Positions 38,701 to 49,653 of a DNA stretch of 64,000 bases are shown in pieces. Position 1 is the first letter of the stretch, and every line of letters starts with the position of its first letter. The stretch covers positions 9,114,001 to 9,178,000 of the forward strand of contig NC_003279.8 in NCBI RefSeq assembly GCF_000002985.6, given 5' to 3'. Below the pieces are notes generated by a model. The model saw nothing but the letters and a program-made list of their open reading frames with translations, made no database searches and was not told the DNA's origin. The translations under genes and the position numbers were made by a program. This DNA is from Caenorhabditis elegans. Taxonomy: Eukaryota; Nematoda; Chromadorea; Rhabditida; Rhabditidae.

Positions 38701-39075
38701 TTCTCGTAAGATCTTTATAGAAATTCTAGAATGATTTGCATTTTTCAGTATGCATTGCCCTTATCGTACCAAATTTGATGCAAATCATTCCATTAGTTGG
38801 AATAACTTCAGGACTTTTGATATCTCTAATTCTTCCATCATTTTTGGATTGCATGGTATTTTTGCCAGTTTTCAAAAAACAAGGAGACATGTACGTTTTT
38901 CTCAAACTTTTTAGATAGAGTTTAAATTTTAAAATACTATTTAGATATATCCATTTTCAGGTTCAAATTCTACCAGAAACTAATAATAAACGTATTTCTT
39001 TTTGTTCTTGGATGGTTTTTCCTTGGCGCTGGACTCTATTCAAGTATTGATGATATTATTAATAATGATGTTTAA
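35717..39075 (+). CDS. SLC36-like proton-coupled amino-acid transporter (481 aa)
   Basis: Ten exons: 35717-35907, 36407-36497, 36547-36635, 36684-36776, 36826-36910, 37238-37408, 37818-38107, 38527-38705, 38749-38890 and 38961-39075. They give 481 residues. After a hydrophilic N-terminus of about 65 residues, the first helix reads LINFICGMIGPGCFSLAVSF, matching the amino acid/auxin permease superfamily opening. About ten more hydrophobic segments follow, including LIYSFEGQAMVLPMENSL, which matches the conserved helix of the SLC36/PAT branch. These proteins carry small neutral amino acids with protons across plasma or lysosomal membranes (established for the family); the substrate here is unknown. 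The intron at 36911-37237 contains a small GTCTCG inverted repeat. The short conserved-family N-terminus and full set of helices argue for an intact gene. Confidence 0.92.
36971..37032. repeat. Short perfect inverted repeat (14-bp arms)
   Basis: TGGGTCTCGCCGCG at 36971-36984 is mirrored exactly by CGCGGCGAGACCCA at 37019-37032. It lies inside an intron of the amino-acid transporter gene and belongs to the GTCTCG repeat family seen several times in the window. Confidence 0.75.
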
Positions 39076-40364
39076 TTTCAAATATTTCTTTTTTTTTTTG
39101 TAAAATGTGTCCTCTCATCAAGCATTACAATTTGTTACGAGTATTCATCGTTTTCACACCATTTCTATTTTTTCTAATTTCTGTGATGTTTCTCCCCGTT
39201 TTTTCTTGAATTTTCGGTTGACCAGGCCCGATGTGATAAACTTTTTACGATTAATTTTACTCATCAAACGACTTATCAAGATGATAAGAAAACAAGATTT
39301 CGGAAGTAAATAACACTTTTTAGTCTACTTTGAAGATGAAATATGTATAGTTAGGTCCTTTTCAATTTGAATGAGTGGTAGCGGTTACAGGTTTTTGCTC
39401 GTATAATAAAAATGTACCCGATTGAATAATTTTCGTAATGAGTATTCTCAATAATTGTGGAATGATTTTTATGACAGTTCGAAACAAAGAAAGAGGGAAA
39501 AGTTTAGCTTCAACAACCCAAGTTTTAAAGGCAATTTCATAAGTTTCAGAAACTTCATAACTGAAAAATAAATAAAATACATTTTAAAGGACTTAAAAAA
39601 TAAAAGCGCGAACAGAACATTTTGGAATTTTGAAAATGATATTTTAGAAACATTTTCTAACTTCCAAAAACAATTTCAATTAAATAATTAAAATCCAAAA
39701 TTTCTCCAACATTTTAGAGACCATCACTCCAAATGCTACGAAATTAGCTACCAAATATTACCCAAATGATTTTTTGCCCAAAACGAAATTAAGATTCAAA
39801 AACTAACACGGATGCCCTAATTGATGTCCGTCTTGTTGATTTTCTTACTTCAACTATTTTGAATATCGAAACTGTTTTCGATAATTCTGATAGATAATCG
39901 ACAGTTAAGGTGACGTATGGTGACCACATGTTCTTCTAGAATTTTTAATTTTTTTAAAATCAAATAATTTTTTTAAATATACTTATATATTTTTTGATCA
40001 AATGATCAAATGTACTAAAGTAAATAATTCGTCAAATTGAAAAAGACAATAGTACCTCCAACGATATCCAGTGTACTCAAAACATTAGTACCTAACAAAA
40101 ATTCTATCACTAGTATGATTTATTATCAACATAGATATACTTGAACTACATATCAAAAGATGTAGTGACCTTGACACTTTGCTTCGACAGTTTTCAAAGT
40201 TTTTATATTTGAAACAACACATTGATTAAAAAATTAATAAAATGTTCATTTGAAATTTTCAAATAAAACTGAAAGTGTTGTAAATAATAAAACAAAGAAG
40301 AAATGAAAAATAAATCATGAATCGACCCAAGTGTTTCGTATTGATGTTTGATGTAGTTTCCATT
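39076..40364. other. Intergenic region, no gene seen
   Basis: It lies between the convergent transporter gene and the small secreted-peptide gene. The sequence is AT-rich, contains both 3' UTRs and has no coding exon or recognisable repeat. Confidence 0.5.
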
Positions 40365-40705
40365 TTATCCACGTCCCGGGCAACCATGTCCATTACAGAA
40401 CAAATATATTCCATTTTGTGGAGTACCTTCGAAAGAGTTACCGTATTGATCGTATCCAACACCTGCAGAAAATTAATATTTTTAAACCTCTTTGAAACCT
40501 CTTTTTAAACCAATTTTGTGGTTGTCTAGATTTTACATGATTTAATATTAACTATTTTTCAACGAATGTTAATAAGAAATTCTAATTTACCTTGAGAATT
40601 GTAACCCCATGAAGGTTGGGACCATCCACCAAATAATTGACAATACGAGGTTGATATTAACATTAGAACAATAACCATAAGCAATGTAATCAAATAATTG
40701 GACAT
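40365..40705 (-). CDS. Small secreted glycine-rich peptide (70 aa)
   Basis: Two exons in transcript order: 40705-40591 and 40462-40365, joined in phase 1 to 70 residues. The first 22 residues are a strong signal peptide (LITLLMVIVLMLISTSYC). The mature part is rich in Gly, Tyr, Trp, Gln and Asn (GGWSQPSWGYNSQG, GYDQYGNSFEG) and ends in LFCNGHGCPGRG with two cysteines. I do not recognise the family; the composition recalls nematode antimicrobial or cuticle-associated Gly-rich peptides, but that is only analogy. The gene is divergent from the tyrosine phosphatase gene. It is too small and split to be obvious from single-frame ORFs, but the signal peptide and in-phase intron make it credible. 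Confidence 0.65.
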
Positions 40706-40958
40706 AGTTCAATAAGAAAGAGACGATCACTTTGAAAATTGAATTTGTTATTGAAAGTCCTCCTATCAGCCTATTAGATTTATATCAGTAACAAAGAAGG
40801 CGTATCATCTCTGCGCGTACGAAAAACCGAGTGCGTCAAGTACAAGAATCACCTGTGACTTCATTGGCGCAGACACCAGATCATCGGAACAAATTGTTGT
40901 GAACCAAAAAGTTGTTTCAGTACTTTGGATAAAATGTTAATATAAAGTTCTTATAAGG

Positions 40959-41163
40959 TTTTATTATCAAAATATATAAACTGACATGTGAAACGTGGCT
41001 TATTTTTTATTTTGTTTTTTATTTAAGCTCCTCCCATTTCTGACCTTTCGTTAAAATTTTTATTTATTAGTTCATTTTAAAAAAATGGGAGGCGCTTAAA
41101 TAAAAAACAAAATAAAAAATAAGCCACGTTTCACATGTCAGTTTATATATTTTGATAATAAAA
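40959..41163. repeat. Near-perfect hairpin, 81-bp arms (MITE-like)
   Basis: The left arm 40959-41039 and right arm 41083-41163 are inverted copies with a single mismatch I could find (TCC versus GCC near the inner end). They are separated by a 43-bp loop and begin TTTTATTATCAAAATATATA. The element lies about 400 bp upstream of the phosphatase start codon and downstream of the secreted-peptide start. No target duplication is obvious. Confidence 0.88.
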
Positions 41164-41561
41164 AATTAAGGTTTTAATAAGAAAATCGAAAAAAAAAACA
41201 GAAAATCAGCGAGACATTGAGATTACAGAACATTTTAAAGGCACATATCTTTATTTTTCTAACATATCAGGTCGCGCCGAGACCGGGTATCGTAGTCAAA
41301 AACCGCAAAATTTTGCATCTGGGCAATATTTTCCAAAAAAGGGCAGAAATTATGACAAAGACGGTTCCAAACGAGTTACCTATATTTGGAAGATAATAAT
41401 TTATTTTCGTATTTTCTCATCACGCAATTTTTTCAGTGAACTTCATTTTTCAATTAACGTAGTACATTCTTCGTATCTTGTTTATCAATCAATAAATCTT
41501 CAAAATTTCAATCATTGTTGATTAAACTTTCGAAGAAGAAAATTCCAAGTTAGCAAGGATC

Positions 41562-43411
41562 ATGAGTGATTGCAATTGGACAAATCCATTGTGCAACACA
41601 TCACTTCTCCTCGCAAGTGGATATGCTCTCTGGTCGTGTGCTTCAAAGAAGAATAAGGTAATTTAATCATAGTAAATAGTAAATATAATAGTAATTTGGG
41701 TTTTAATCAATTATTTTCGTTTTATCGCGAGCAGTAAACTTCAGTTTCTAAATCCTTATCCAGCGTCTAGTTATTTTGAAAAGAGTTTAAATCAGAGATC
41801 CAAAAAACTGCGAGTTTTTTCTTTCAAAAAAAATCAATTTTTCAGAAGGAGACTAAAACCGAAACTAAAAAATCACATGATTGTCCTCCACAAACCATCG
41901 AACCTGTTAAGGATGAGAAGAACTCAAATTCTGAAGAAAAGAAAACAACTTCTTCTAATAATGAAGTTCCCCCACAGAAGAAATTGATTGGAAACGATGA
42001 AGTGAAGAAAGAGAAAAAGAAAAGTGAGGATGATTTGTTGGATGTTAAGAAGACGGCAAGTAAGGAAGATGATAAGAAGAGGATGGATAAGAAGGATCCT
42101 AGTAAGAAGCTAAGTAAGGAGAAGCTGAGAGAAGAAAAGAAGGAGCAGAGCAAGAAAGTGAATAAAGAGAAAAAGATGAACAAGTCAGAATCAGTTGATG
42201 AAGATAATGAACAACCACCGGAGCCTGGAAGTGATCCAAGGAAGATTTGGGCTTTTAAAGCTGCTAAAATGGTATGGAATCTGATTAGTTGATTGTACAA
42301 TATTCCCTTTTTTAGAAATGCCAAGCGATCAGTAAGCTTCATCAGGATAAGATCAAAGGGTACATGCCACCGAACTGTACCTATACCGCTTATGATGCTA
42401 ATCCGGATCTCAATCGCTATGCAGATGTTCGTTGTATCGAGGAGACACGTGTCGTTCTGAAGAACCATGACCGTGACTACATCCACGCGTCGTGGATGAG
42501 AATGCCTGGGAAAGATCAGTCCACGTATATCACAACACAAGGACCACTTCCAGAGACTCTCTCAGACTTTTGGCATATGATTTATCAGGAGAAGATTGCC
42601 TATGTCTTGATGCTTTGCACTTTGTTTGAAGGTGGTGTTGAGAAATGTGCTCTTTATTATCCTGAAAAACTCGGTGAAGTTGTGAAATTCGGAAAATACG
42701 AGATCACACTGACTGAATGCAAAGAAGAAGCCATCGCAGGAACAATTTGGAATGCTTTGACTGTAACCAATACGGAGGATGCCTCTTCTGAACCATTGTA
42801 CATGAATCATGTGCAAGTTCCATGGTGGCCAGATCAATTGGCTCCGGAGGATGCTCGTCCGATGATCGAATTGTATAAATGGGTGAAGAAGGTGAATCCA
42901 AAGGAAACGCCGATTTGTGTGCATTGTAGTGCTGGTGTCGGAAGAACTGCCACTTTTGTTGGTAAGTTATAAAATGAACAATACATTCCACAGGGGCAAA
43001 CATTTATATTCTGTTAGGTATCGACTACGCGACTATCCGCATAATGGAAAATCCGAATATTGAGATGTTGGATATTGTCCGTGAGATGCGTGCAATGCGT
43101 TTCCAAGCTGTTCAATCTCATATGCAATTCCTATTCCTTTATGTTGTTTTGATGGAGTACTTTATTGGGGTATGTTCTTCATATTTTTGTACATGCAACA
43201 ACTCCAAATTTTAGGAAGGAGTCGTTGAACGTACCGGACGAGTTGACACTTTTATGACTCAATACAAGAAGCATGCACAGAAGAAGTTGGCAAAACGTGC
43301 GGCCCAGAATCAGTGAGTTTGCTGGTTTTGGAATTAAAAATAGTGATAACTTTTAGACAAGGCGAGAAATTGGCAGCGGAAGAAAAAGAAAAGGATAAAG
43401 TTAAAGTATAG
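41562..43411 (+). CDS. Classical protein tyrosine phosphatase (490 aa)
   Basis: Six exons: 41562-41657, 41846-42271, 42316-42961, 43018-43169, 43215-43312 and 43357-43411, giving 490 residues. Residues 1-32 are fairly hydrophobic with four cysteines (TSLLLASGYALW). Residues 33-165 are extremely Lys/Glu/Asp/Ser-rich and presumably disordered. The PTP domain spans about 175-440, with DYIHASWM, TTQGPLPETLSDFW, the WPD loop (Asp347) and the P-loop HCSAGVGRT (Cys378, Arg384). All catalytic residues are present, so activity is expected. A Lys-rich tail follows. C. elegans has a large expansion of such non-receptor phosphatases, many expressed in the male germline (established); whether this one is so is unknown. 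No SH2 or other targeting domain is seen. It lies downstream of an 81-bp-arm hairpin. Confidence 0.93.
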
Positions 43412-44800
43412 AACTATTATTTTATGAAATTTTAATAAATGGAATAAAGTTCAACTCATGTGTTGTGTTTTCTTTGGTTGATTTGTTTTTTCATTTCCAT
43501 TTCAGATCGAGGGAAACTTTTAAACCTACTTTTTAACTGACATTCTCACAAATAAAATTAGCAATTCAACTGTCAACTCAATAAAATTAGCAATTCAACT
43601 GTCAACTCAATAAACTCCTCAACATTTCAATACATAACAATTGATATTAATTATACCTGTTGAGACAGTTATGGGGTCATTAGTTATGATTTCCTTCGTT
43701 TATGGCACAAATCAGAGTCAACCAAGAAATTGTTCCTTTCTACGAATTTTAAATACTAATTATTTCTACCTAAAAATTAGACAAGTTCGAACATGCGTAA
43801 TTCTCTTAAATTACTTCAGAAATGTTATTTTTTTGAAAACTTTGGTATTTGCCAAAGTTTTAACTGTTTTTTTTTTCGTTAAGAAATAATTTATGTTGCA
43901 TGCATTTGGACTGTTATGTATTTATTAAGTAACAGCCACAGGTTGAAAATGTCTATTCTCTAGAGTCTAGACGGACAATCTATGCGGATATTTCAACAAA
44001 CTTTATGAGATTCGTAATAAGACATATTTACGTCAAGAAAGTATACTTTTCGAAAGACTTTCGAAAGTCGATATAAATATCCACCGACGTTTACGTAATA
44101 TTCAAAATATCGTGCTACTGTACAGTTAATCTAAAGCCTTGGGTACCTAGGAGCTCTTGCCTTTTTAGTTATTTTTTCATTAAAACCCCCAATATTTGTA
44201 TTTGCTCATAGAACCAATTGATTTCTTTGGGAATCTACTGAAATATGTGCGCGTTTTAATTATTGCGTTGTCGATCAATAAATTTGTGAAGGCGAATGAA
44301 GAGAGGGGAGGGGGTTTTGTTCTGACCATCTGTCCATTTTTTGAATGGTTTCCTGTTTTGTTGTTTTTTAAAGCACTTATTCACTTCTCACCTCACCTAA
44401 AAATCATTCTATTTTCCCGTTAGAATATTGTATAGCGATTTTTATTATGATTAGAAAATCCAATTTTAACTTTCAAAAATCATATTCTTAAAAAAATGTA
44501 AAGGTTTTAGTTATCTAAGTTTTGTTTTTAAAAACATAATCACTTGTTTTATTTCCAAATTTCAACGACTTTCATGGGTGACAGATTTTAGAGCAAGGGT
44601 CTCGTCACGCGTTCTAAAAACATTTTGTGTGTGCACCTTTAAGTTACTGTAAGAATTCTGTAACAAAAAAGTCAATCGAAATTTCCTTCTGAGATTTTTT
44701 GTTGAGAAAACACGGATATTTGCAGAAAAAAGTTTTTTCTAAATGTGCAACTTTTTCTTTTCTTGGACTTTCTCAATTTCACTAGTTTCATAATTTTCAG
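43412..44800. other. Intergenic region with a 29-bp tandem duplication
   Basis: It follows the phosphatase stop. A 29-bp unit, ATAAAATTAGCAATTCAACT plus nine bases, is present twice at 43551-43608. A GTCTCG-family fragment lies at about 44601-44655. No coding exon is supported. The region ends in a TTTTCAG acceptor directly before the next ATG. Confidence 0.55.
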
Positions 44801-44986
44801 ATGCAGCCTTCAACCAGCAACCATAACGATCCATATGCAACACAATTCGAAGACGGAAACTTTACTAATTGGGGAGAGGCCGAAATTTCCGATCGAAAAA
44901 AGTTTTTTGACAGTGTGCTCGCGGATCGTGCGCAGAAGAACCATGAAGAGGAGCAGAAGAAAAAATTGGCGAAGAAAAGAAAGTGA
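44801..44986 (+). CDS. Unrecognised 61-aa charged protein
   Basis: A single exon of 61 codons. The acceptor ATTTTCAG abuts the ATG exactly, the classic worm trans-splicing arrangement, which is the main reason to believe the gene. The N-terminal half is polar with aromatic residues (DPYATQFEDGNFTNWGEAE). The C-terminal half is a continuous charged helix (ISDRKKFFDSVLADRAQK) ending in a basic stretch (KKKLAKKRK) that could be a nuclear signal. An AATAAA lies about 45 bases past the stop. I do not recognise a family and assign no function. Its stop lies about 130 bp from the convergent mrpl-54 stop. Confidence 0.7.
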   Translation: MQPSTSNHNDPYATQFEDGNFTNWGEAEISDRKKFFDSVLADRAQKNHEEEQKKKLAKKRK

Positions 44987-45120
44987 AATTTTGGCATTAC
45001 ATATATAAGTTCGATTTTTTAAGTAAAAGTAAAAATAAATTCATTTCTATAAACTAGATAATAGATTGATGCTAAAAATTTAAAAACAAATAAAGTCAAC
45101 AATTGAAAATACTCCGGAAC

Positions 45121-45522
45121 TTAATTCTTCTTCATACTGGGACTATTCTGCAAGTGTAGGAACTTAGTCTTCAACTTCTGAATTCGTTGATTTTGCTCGA
45201 CTTGTCTTTTTCTTAGAGCTCTCCAGTACAACCATCCATCCTTTTCGGCATCCAAATCTTCTAAATCTCTTGGTGCTCGAAGATCCAATTTGAACAGCCA
45301 TTCAGGATACTCCGAGTCTGGAAGAATTTTCGGTCCCGGCTCATCTCCTTGTGTGTATGCATTGATGCATACGTGGGTTGCCAATTTGACAGCATCTTCT
45401 TCGACGAAAGATTTGTCGACTTTTACACCTGCAGCAGCTGCTGCAGCTTTTGGTGGAGCATATAAGCGTCGAGGTATCAGTGATGTAGTTCGACTGACTG
45501 TTGAAAGAGTCGAACGGAGCAT
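45121..45522 (-). CDS. mrpl-54: Mitochondrial ribosomal protein L54
   Basis: A single exon of 133 residues. The N-terminus is rich in Arg, Ser and Thr without acids (MLRSTLSTVSRTTSLIPRRL), a typical mitochondrial targeting sequence, then an Ala-rich run. The conserved mL54 core contains ATHVCINAYTQGDEPGPKIL and DSEYPEWLF, followed by a helical tail. The protein belongs to the large subunit of the mitochondrial ribosome. The acceptor TTTCAG abuts the ATG, indicating trans-splicing. The gene is 563 bp downstream of the claspin stop on the same strand, so the two may be co-transcribed. Confidence 0.92.
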   Translation of the reverse strand: MLRSTLSTVSRTTSLIPRRLYAPPKAAAAAAGVKVDKSFVEEDAVKLATHVCINAYTQGDEPGPKILPDSEYPEWLFKLDLRAPRDLEDLDAEKDGWLYWRALRKRQVEQNQRIQKLKTKFLHLQNSPSMKKN

Positions 45523-46085
45523 CTGAAATTTTGAAACTAGAACTCTTGAAATCGCACATACTCAAAGCAAGATAATATTGCGTTCAACTATGTACAAGCA
45601 AAATATCTTTAAATGTGATAATTTCATTTTTCGGGTCGAACTTTTCTTTAAAAAAGCGGAAAAAAGCTCAACCATGAACTGCCTCCATTTTACTTTAATT
45701 AATTTTTTAAAAGATTTACTTTATTTGCTTTTCGAATAATTGTTTTTACTATAAATAGAAAAACTGCAATTTTAGAATGTGACATTCTAGAATTTTTTGA
45801 AGTTATTATAAAAATTTGCTAGCTCCATCGAGAAATATATTGAAATTTTTCTCCGGCACACTTGATCGACATAATACATGCACATTAGATACGAAAAAGT
45901 ATTCAAACTTCTTTTAAAAACAATTTTAAAATCTTATAAAATACAAGATCTTTTTGTTTAAAAATAACACAACCAGTCATAAAATAGAGAAATAAAATCC
46001 ACAGATAAGTGAGAACAAAATACAGATATGTCAGAGGTTTTGAGGGGTAATAACTGTAATTCACAAAAAAAAAGCAATAGAAAAA
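45523..46085. other. Spacer between clsp-1 and mrpl-54
   Basis: About 560 bp of AT-rich sequence between two same-strand genes. It holds the clsp-1 3' UTR and the mrpl-54 outron or promoter. No gene or repeat is recognised. Confidence 0.5.
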
Positions 46086-49000
46086 TTATTCCAAAGAGCT
46101 AAGTTTACTAGATCTGACACGTTTTGCAGATGCTGACGATTCTGGCGATTTCAGCAATCGTTTTCCTGTGCTCAATCGAGACGACGGTGAACTTATATGT
46201 CCAGTTGAGAGAGGAGTTGGCTTCTCAAAGCTTTGCACATACATCTGTTTTGCTGCACCTCCAGGTCCATTCAGAACTTCTTGAAATGTGACAGCAAGAG
46301 TGGTTTTTGACAGTAGAGATGGCTTGCTGAGTCTCGGTTTGAACATTGTTTCTTCGGAGAATTCGATTACAGTTTTTTCAGTTTTCTTGAATAACTTTCC
46401 GGCGCGAGCAAACATATCATCGCCTTGTTTCGGCTCATCGAGCAACATCAATTCTTCCGCCTGAAAATATTATGTAAAATAACTTCAAGAAACATATAAC
46501 TTTTTTAAAAACTATGCATAACATTTGAAAGAATTTTAATATTTTTGGATTTCATTTAGAATATAACAAAATCAAAAGGAGTAATAATTTTTAATTACCT
46601 TTTTTCGAACAATGTTTTGTGCTCAAAACATTTTTTGTGGGAAATTATTATCAACTCACATGTTCATATTTGAACTTGATCATTTCGGCTCGTTCCTTCT
46701 TTTTTTGTTCATCTTCTTCTGGTTCATCATCTTCTCCATCACCATCATTTCCATCTACATCATCTCCCATTTGAATTTGAACTTCTTCTCGTAACTTGAA
46801 ACGGAATTGACGATTCGTCTCAACTCCACCGAGATCTCCGTCGGCAAGTAGACGGTCTTGAAGTTTTGCAAGCTCTCTGGAAAATTATAAATTAATTTTT
46901 GATTCTACATGCCAAAGTAAAAAAAATAGAGAAAATATATTACCTTTGTTCCTTATCGTTTTCCTGTTTCAGCAACAACTTATGATTCTGCCTCCGAATA
47001 GTATCATTATCGGGAACATCATCTGCATCTCCTTCTTCTGCTTCATAAACGTTTTCCATGCCTTCTTCATCTTCTAGATCACTTCCAACATCATCACCGG
47101 AAAGTGAAGCTTCATCATCAAAAAGTGTTCTCTTTTTGATTTTTTGTTTGTATTCTTGGTGTTGCAAACGTTTCAAGATAGCTAATTCATCGTCTTCATC
47201 GTCGAAATTTGGATCCGGAGCTTCTACTCCTTCGGTTTCAGCTTCATCATTCTCACTCTCGATGTCATCTTCCTCTGGTTCTTCTTCATCATCACCTTCT
47301 TCTTCAGCTTCTTCAGCTTCTTCATCACTATCTTCACCATCACTCAGAACAACTCTTTTCAGCTCGGTTTTTTCTTCTAAAACTGTTTCTATCTTTTCAG
47401 TGAATTCACCAGATTTTTCGCAAATTTCTTTGATAGTTTCGGAATCTTCCAAAGTTCCCGATCCAAAAACGTCTTGGCTTGGCAATGTCTCCTCGATGAC
47501 GTCATCTTCTTCGTCCGAATCCAAAACTCGATGATTTTTCACTGCCGGAAGTCTCCTCTTCACACCAACATCGTCTTCGTCTTCAGATTCAGATTCTTCC
47601 AAGCGGGGCTTGTCTGACGACACGGACGTCGAGTTTTGTGGCAGATTTCTTTAAAAAGATCTCATTTAATATAATTAAATCGTTTGGAACACAGAACAAT
47701 GTTTTCGAAAGTGAATAAGCGATCGTGGACGATTTTTTCTTGTATTTTTTTTTTAAGATTTGCAGAAAAAACCACAAATTAGAAAGTCAAAAAAAAACAA
47801 CCGAAATTTCATTTCTTCACAGTTGAGCTGTAAGCGCGCTCTATCGATAATCAAGATTTGATAAAGGAACGAGATCCAAAAAACCTCTCTAAATTTATGA
47901 GAAAGAATTATCAAGTTCTCTATTTAAAAGATTTACAACAAATTATCTTTTGTTTAATGATTTGATAAACTTTTTCTTTGAGAATGCGAATAGTTTCAAG
48001 GAAAAGAAAAAGGGCTCCAATTTCAGATTTTCCGGAATGAGATTAAGTTTTCTAAAACATACATTTTTCTTTCAGTCGTGTCTTCTTCTATCAACATTTG
48101 CAAAGTGTCTGGAAAACCAGCAGACTGTGAAACTCCAAAACTTCCAGGGCACAAATTGAGAATATCGTTGGATCCGCCAGTAATTTCCGTCATTGTCGGC
48201 AGTTGAACTACTCCATTTTTTTCAACAACATCTGCTTCGGAACGCCTAAATTTTATTTATAAAAACTCTATCAATCAGAGATTTCTTTGAAAGATCTGAC
48301 ACATATGTTACACAAAAACCGCAGAAAATAAATTTAGATGAAACACTAACGAGTCGAAATTTGAAACAGTTGATCCAGGTCCTGATCTCTTCACATTATT
48401 GAAAACATCGTAAGTAAACGAGTCATTCAACAAGTTCACACTCATTTCATCGTCGGCTCGGCCATTATTCTTCTCATCTGAATCTTCTTCTCCGCTATTT
48501 TCAGGTTCATAGTCTTCATCATCTTCGCTTTTATATTCTTCTTCATTCACAGGTTTCTTTCCCTTCTTTTTTTTAAAAACGACATCTTCTTCCTCTTCTT
48601 CATCACTGCCAGCCTTCAGATGTTCATTATCCTCTTCATACATTTTCCGACGTTGCTCTTGTTCTGAAAACTCAAAAATTGTAAAAATTTAACACGAAGC
48701 CGATACCTTTCCGTCGCTTCGCTGACATCGAAGCTTGAAGCTTCTTTTTTAAAGTCTCGCTGGTCAGAACTGGAAAAAGTAAGTTAAATCAGAATTATTA
48801 CGAACGAAACTAACGGCTCTTGGGTGCGTTCTTCGATATTTTTCGAGGAACGGCGAATAATTTAGCTTCTTCCGGACTTTTTGCCAATTTCGGAATTTTT
48901 TCAGCATTAAACGTCTTTTTGAACCATTTGTTACTTGGGTCATCATCTTCATTTGTCAGGTCAATCGTACTATTGGCAGATAATAGGACTCTCCCAAGCT

Positions 49001-49261
49001 TCGGAACAGGAAGAGGACTTCGTTCTAAAGCCAGTGCTTTACGACGATTAAGACGACGAAGTTTTCGGTCTTCTTCAGCTTGCTTATCGACTTCCGTGTT
49101 TTCACTAGATATCAGCTGCTCCTGAAATATGTATTTCGATCCAGTTTCGGTCTTAAAACCATTACCTGGGAATCGGACATGGTGTGTTCGGCAACTAGAG
49201 AAGATGGAGAATCTGTATCGTCTGCTGACACGGTTTTTGTTGAACAGGAATCAGAATTCAT
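46086..49261 (-). CDS. clsp-1: Claspin, replication checkpoint mediator
   Basis: Eight exons in transcript order: 49261-49166, 49121-48815, 48769-48707, 48663-48351, 48245-48063, 47648-46944, 46876-46660 and 46460-46086. They give 752 residues. The protein is highly charged and mostly disordered, with long Asp/Glu runs (e.g. DEEEEEDVVFKKKKGKK, EEGDDEEEPEEDD). It carries the claspin-type signature DILNLCPGSF, equivalent to the LCSGxF motif of vertebrate claspin. Claspin bridges ATR to CHK1 at stalled forks (established for the family). The ATG directly follows a TTTCCAG acceptor, so trans-splicing is likely. The C-terminal 125 residues are Ser/Lys-rich. Its start is 392 bp from the divergent eef-2 start. 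Identification rests on the motif, composition and its place beside eef-2. Confidence 0.9.
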
Positions 49262-49653
49262 CTGGAAATTAAACTAAAACAATATTAAAAAGAAGTTTGG
49301 AAAATTTCAGTCTATAGAGCGTGATTTTCTTCGGTCAGTTATAAAGTACAACATTATGATAAATGTAATGGCCCTTTTTTGACTTTATTAAGAAAAAGTT
49401 AAACAGATTTGACAATTTTTTGTAGAAAAATAAGGAAAAAATGGCATTAAGATTCAAAAGTAGGCGCGAAAATGAATTGGTTGGCAGAGCGCCAAGTGTT
49501 TGAATTGGCGCTCTACCGTACTTTGCCTGCACATCTAACAGATCTTGCTGGAGGAGTTGACAACGCAAATTTCTTTACTCTTGTCACGCCGCTATCCTCT
49601 GTGCGGTCCTTTTTTGTTGTTGTATCTGAAGAGAACCCTACAAAAAACTAAAA
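49262..49653. promoter_or_regulatory. Bidirectional promoter region of clsp-1 and eef-2
   Basis: Only 392 bp separate the start codons of claspin (minus) and elongation factor 2 (plus). A repeated TTGGCGCTCTACC / AGAGCGCCAA inverted motif lies around 49484-49516 and could be a regulatory site. The CTTTTTTGTTG pyrimidine stretch lies just before the eef-2 5' UTR. The role is inferred from layout. Confidence 0.5.

Noticed and set aside
41842-42540. 232-codon Phe/Ser-rich frame on the minus strand
   Set aside because: It mirrors the Lys/Glu-rich linker and PTP domain of the phosphatase on the plus strand.
47058-47534. 158-codon Ser-rich frame on the plus strand over claspin
   Set aside because: It is the antisense of Asp/Glu-rich claspin codons (GAA/GAT read as TTC/ATC and TCT runs). 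Low complexity explains its length.
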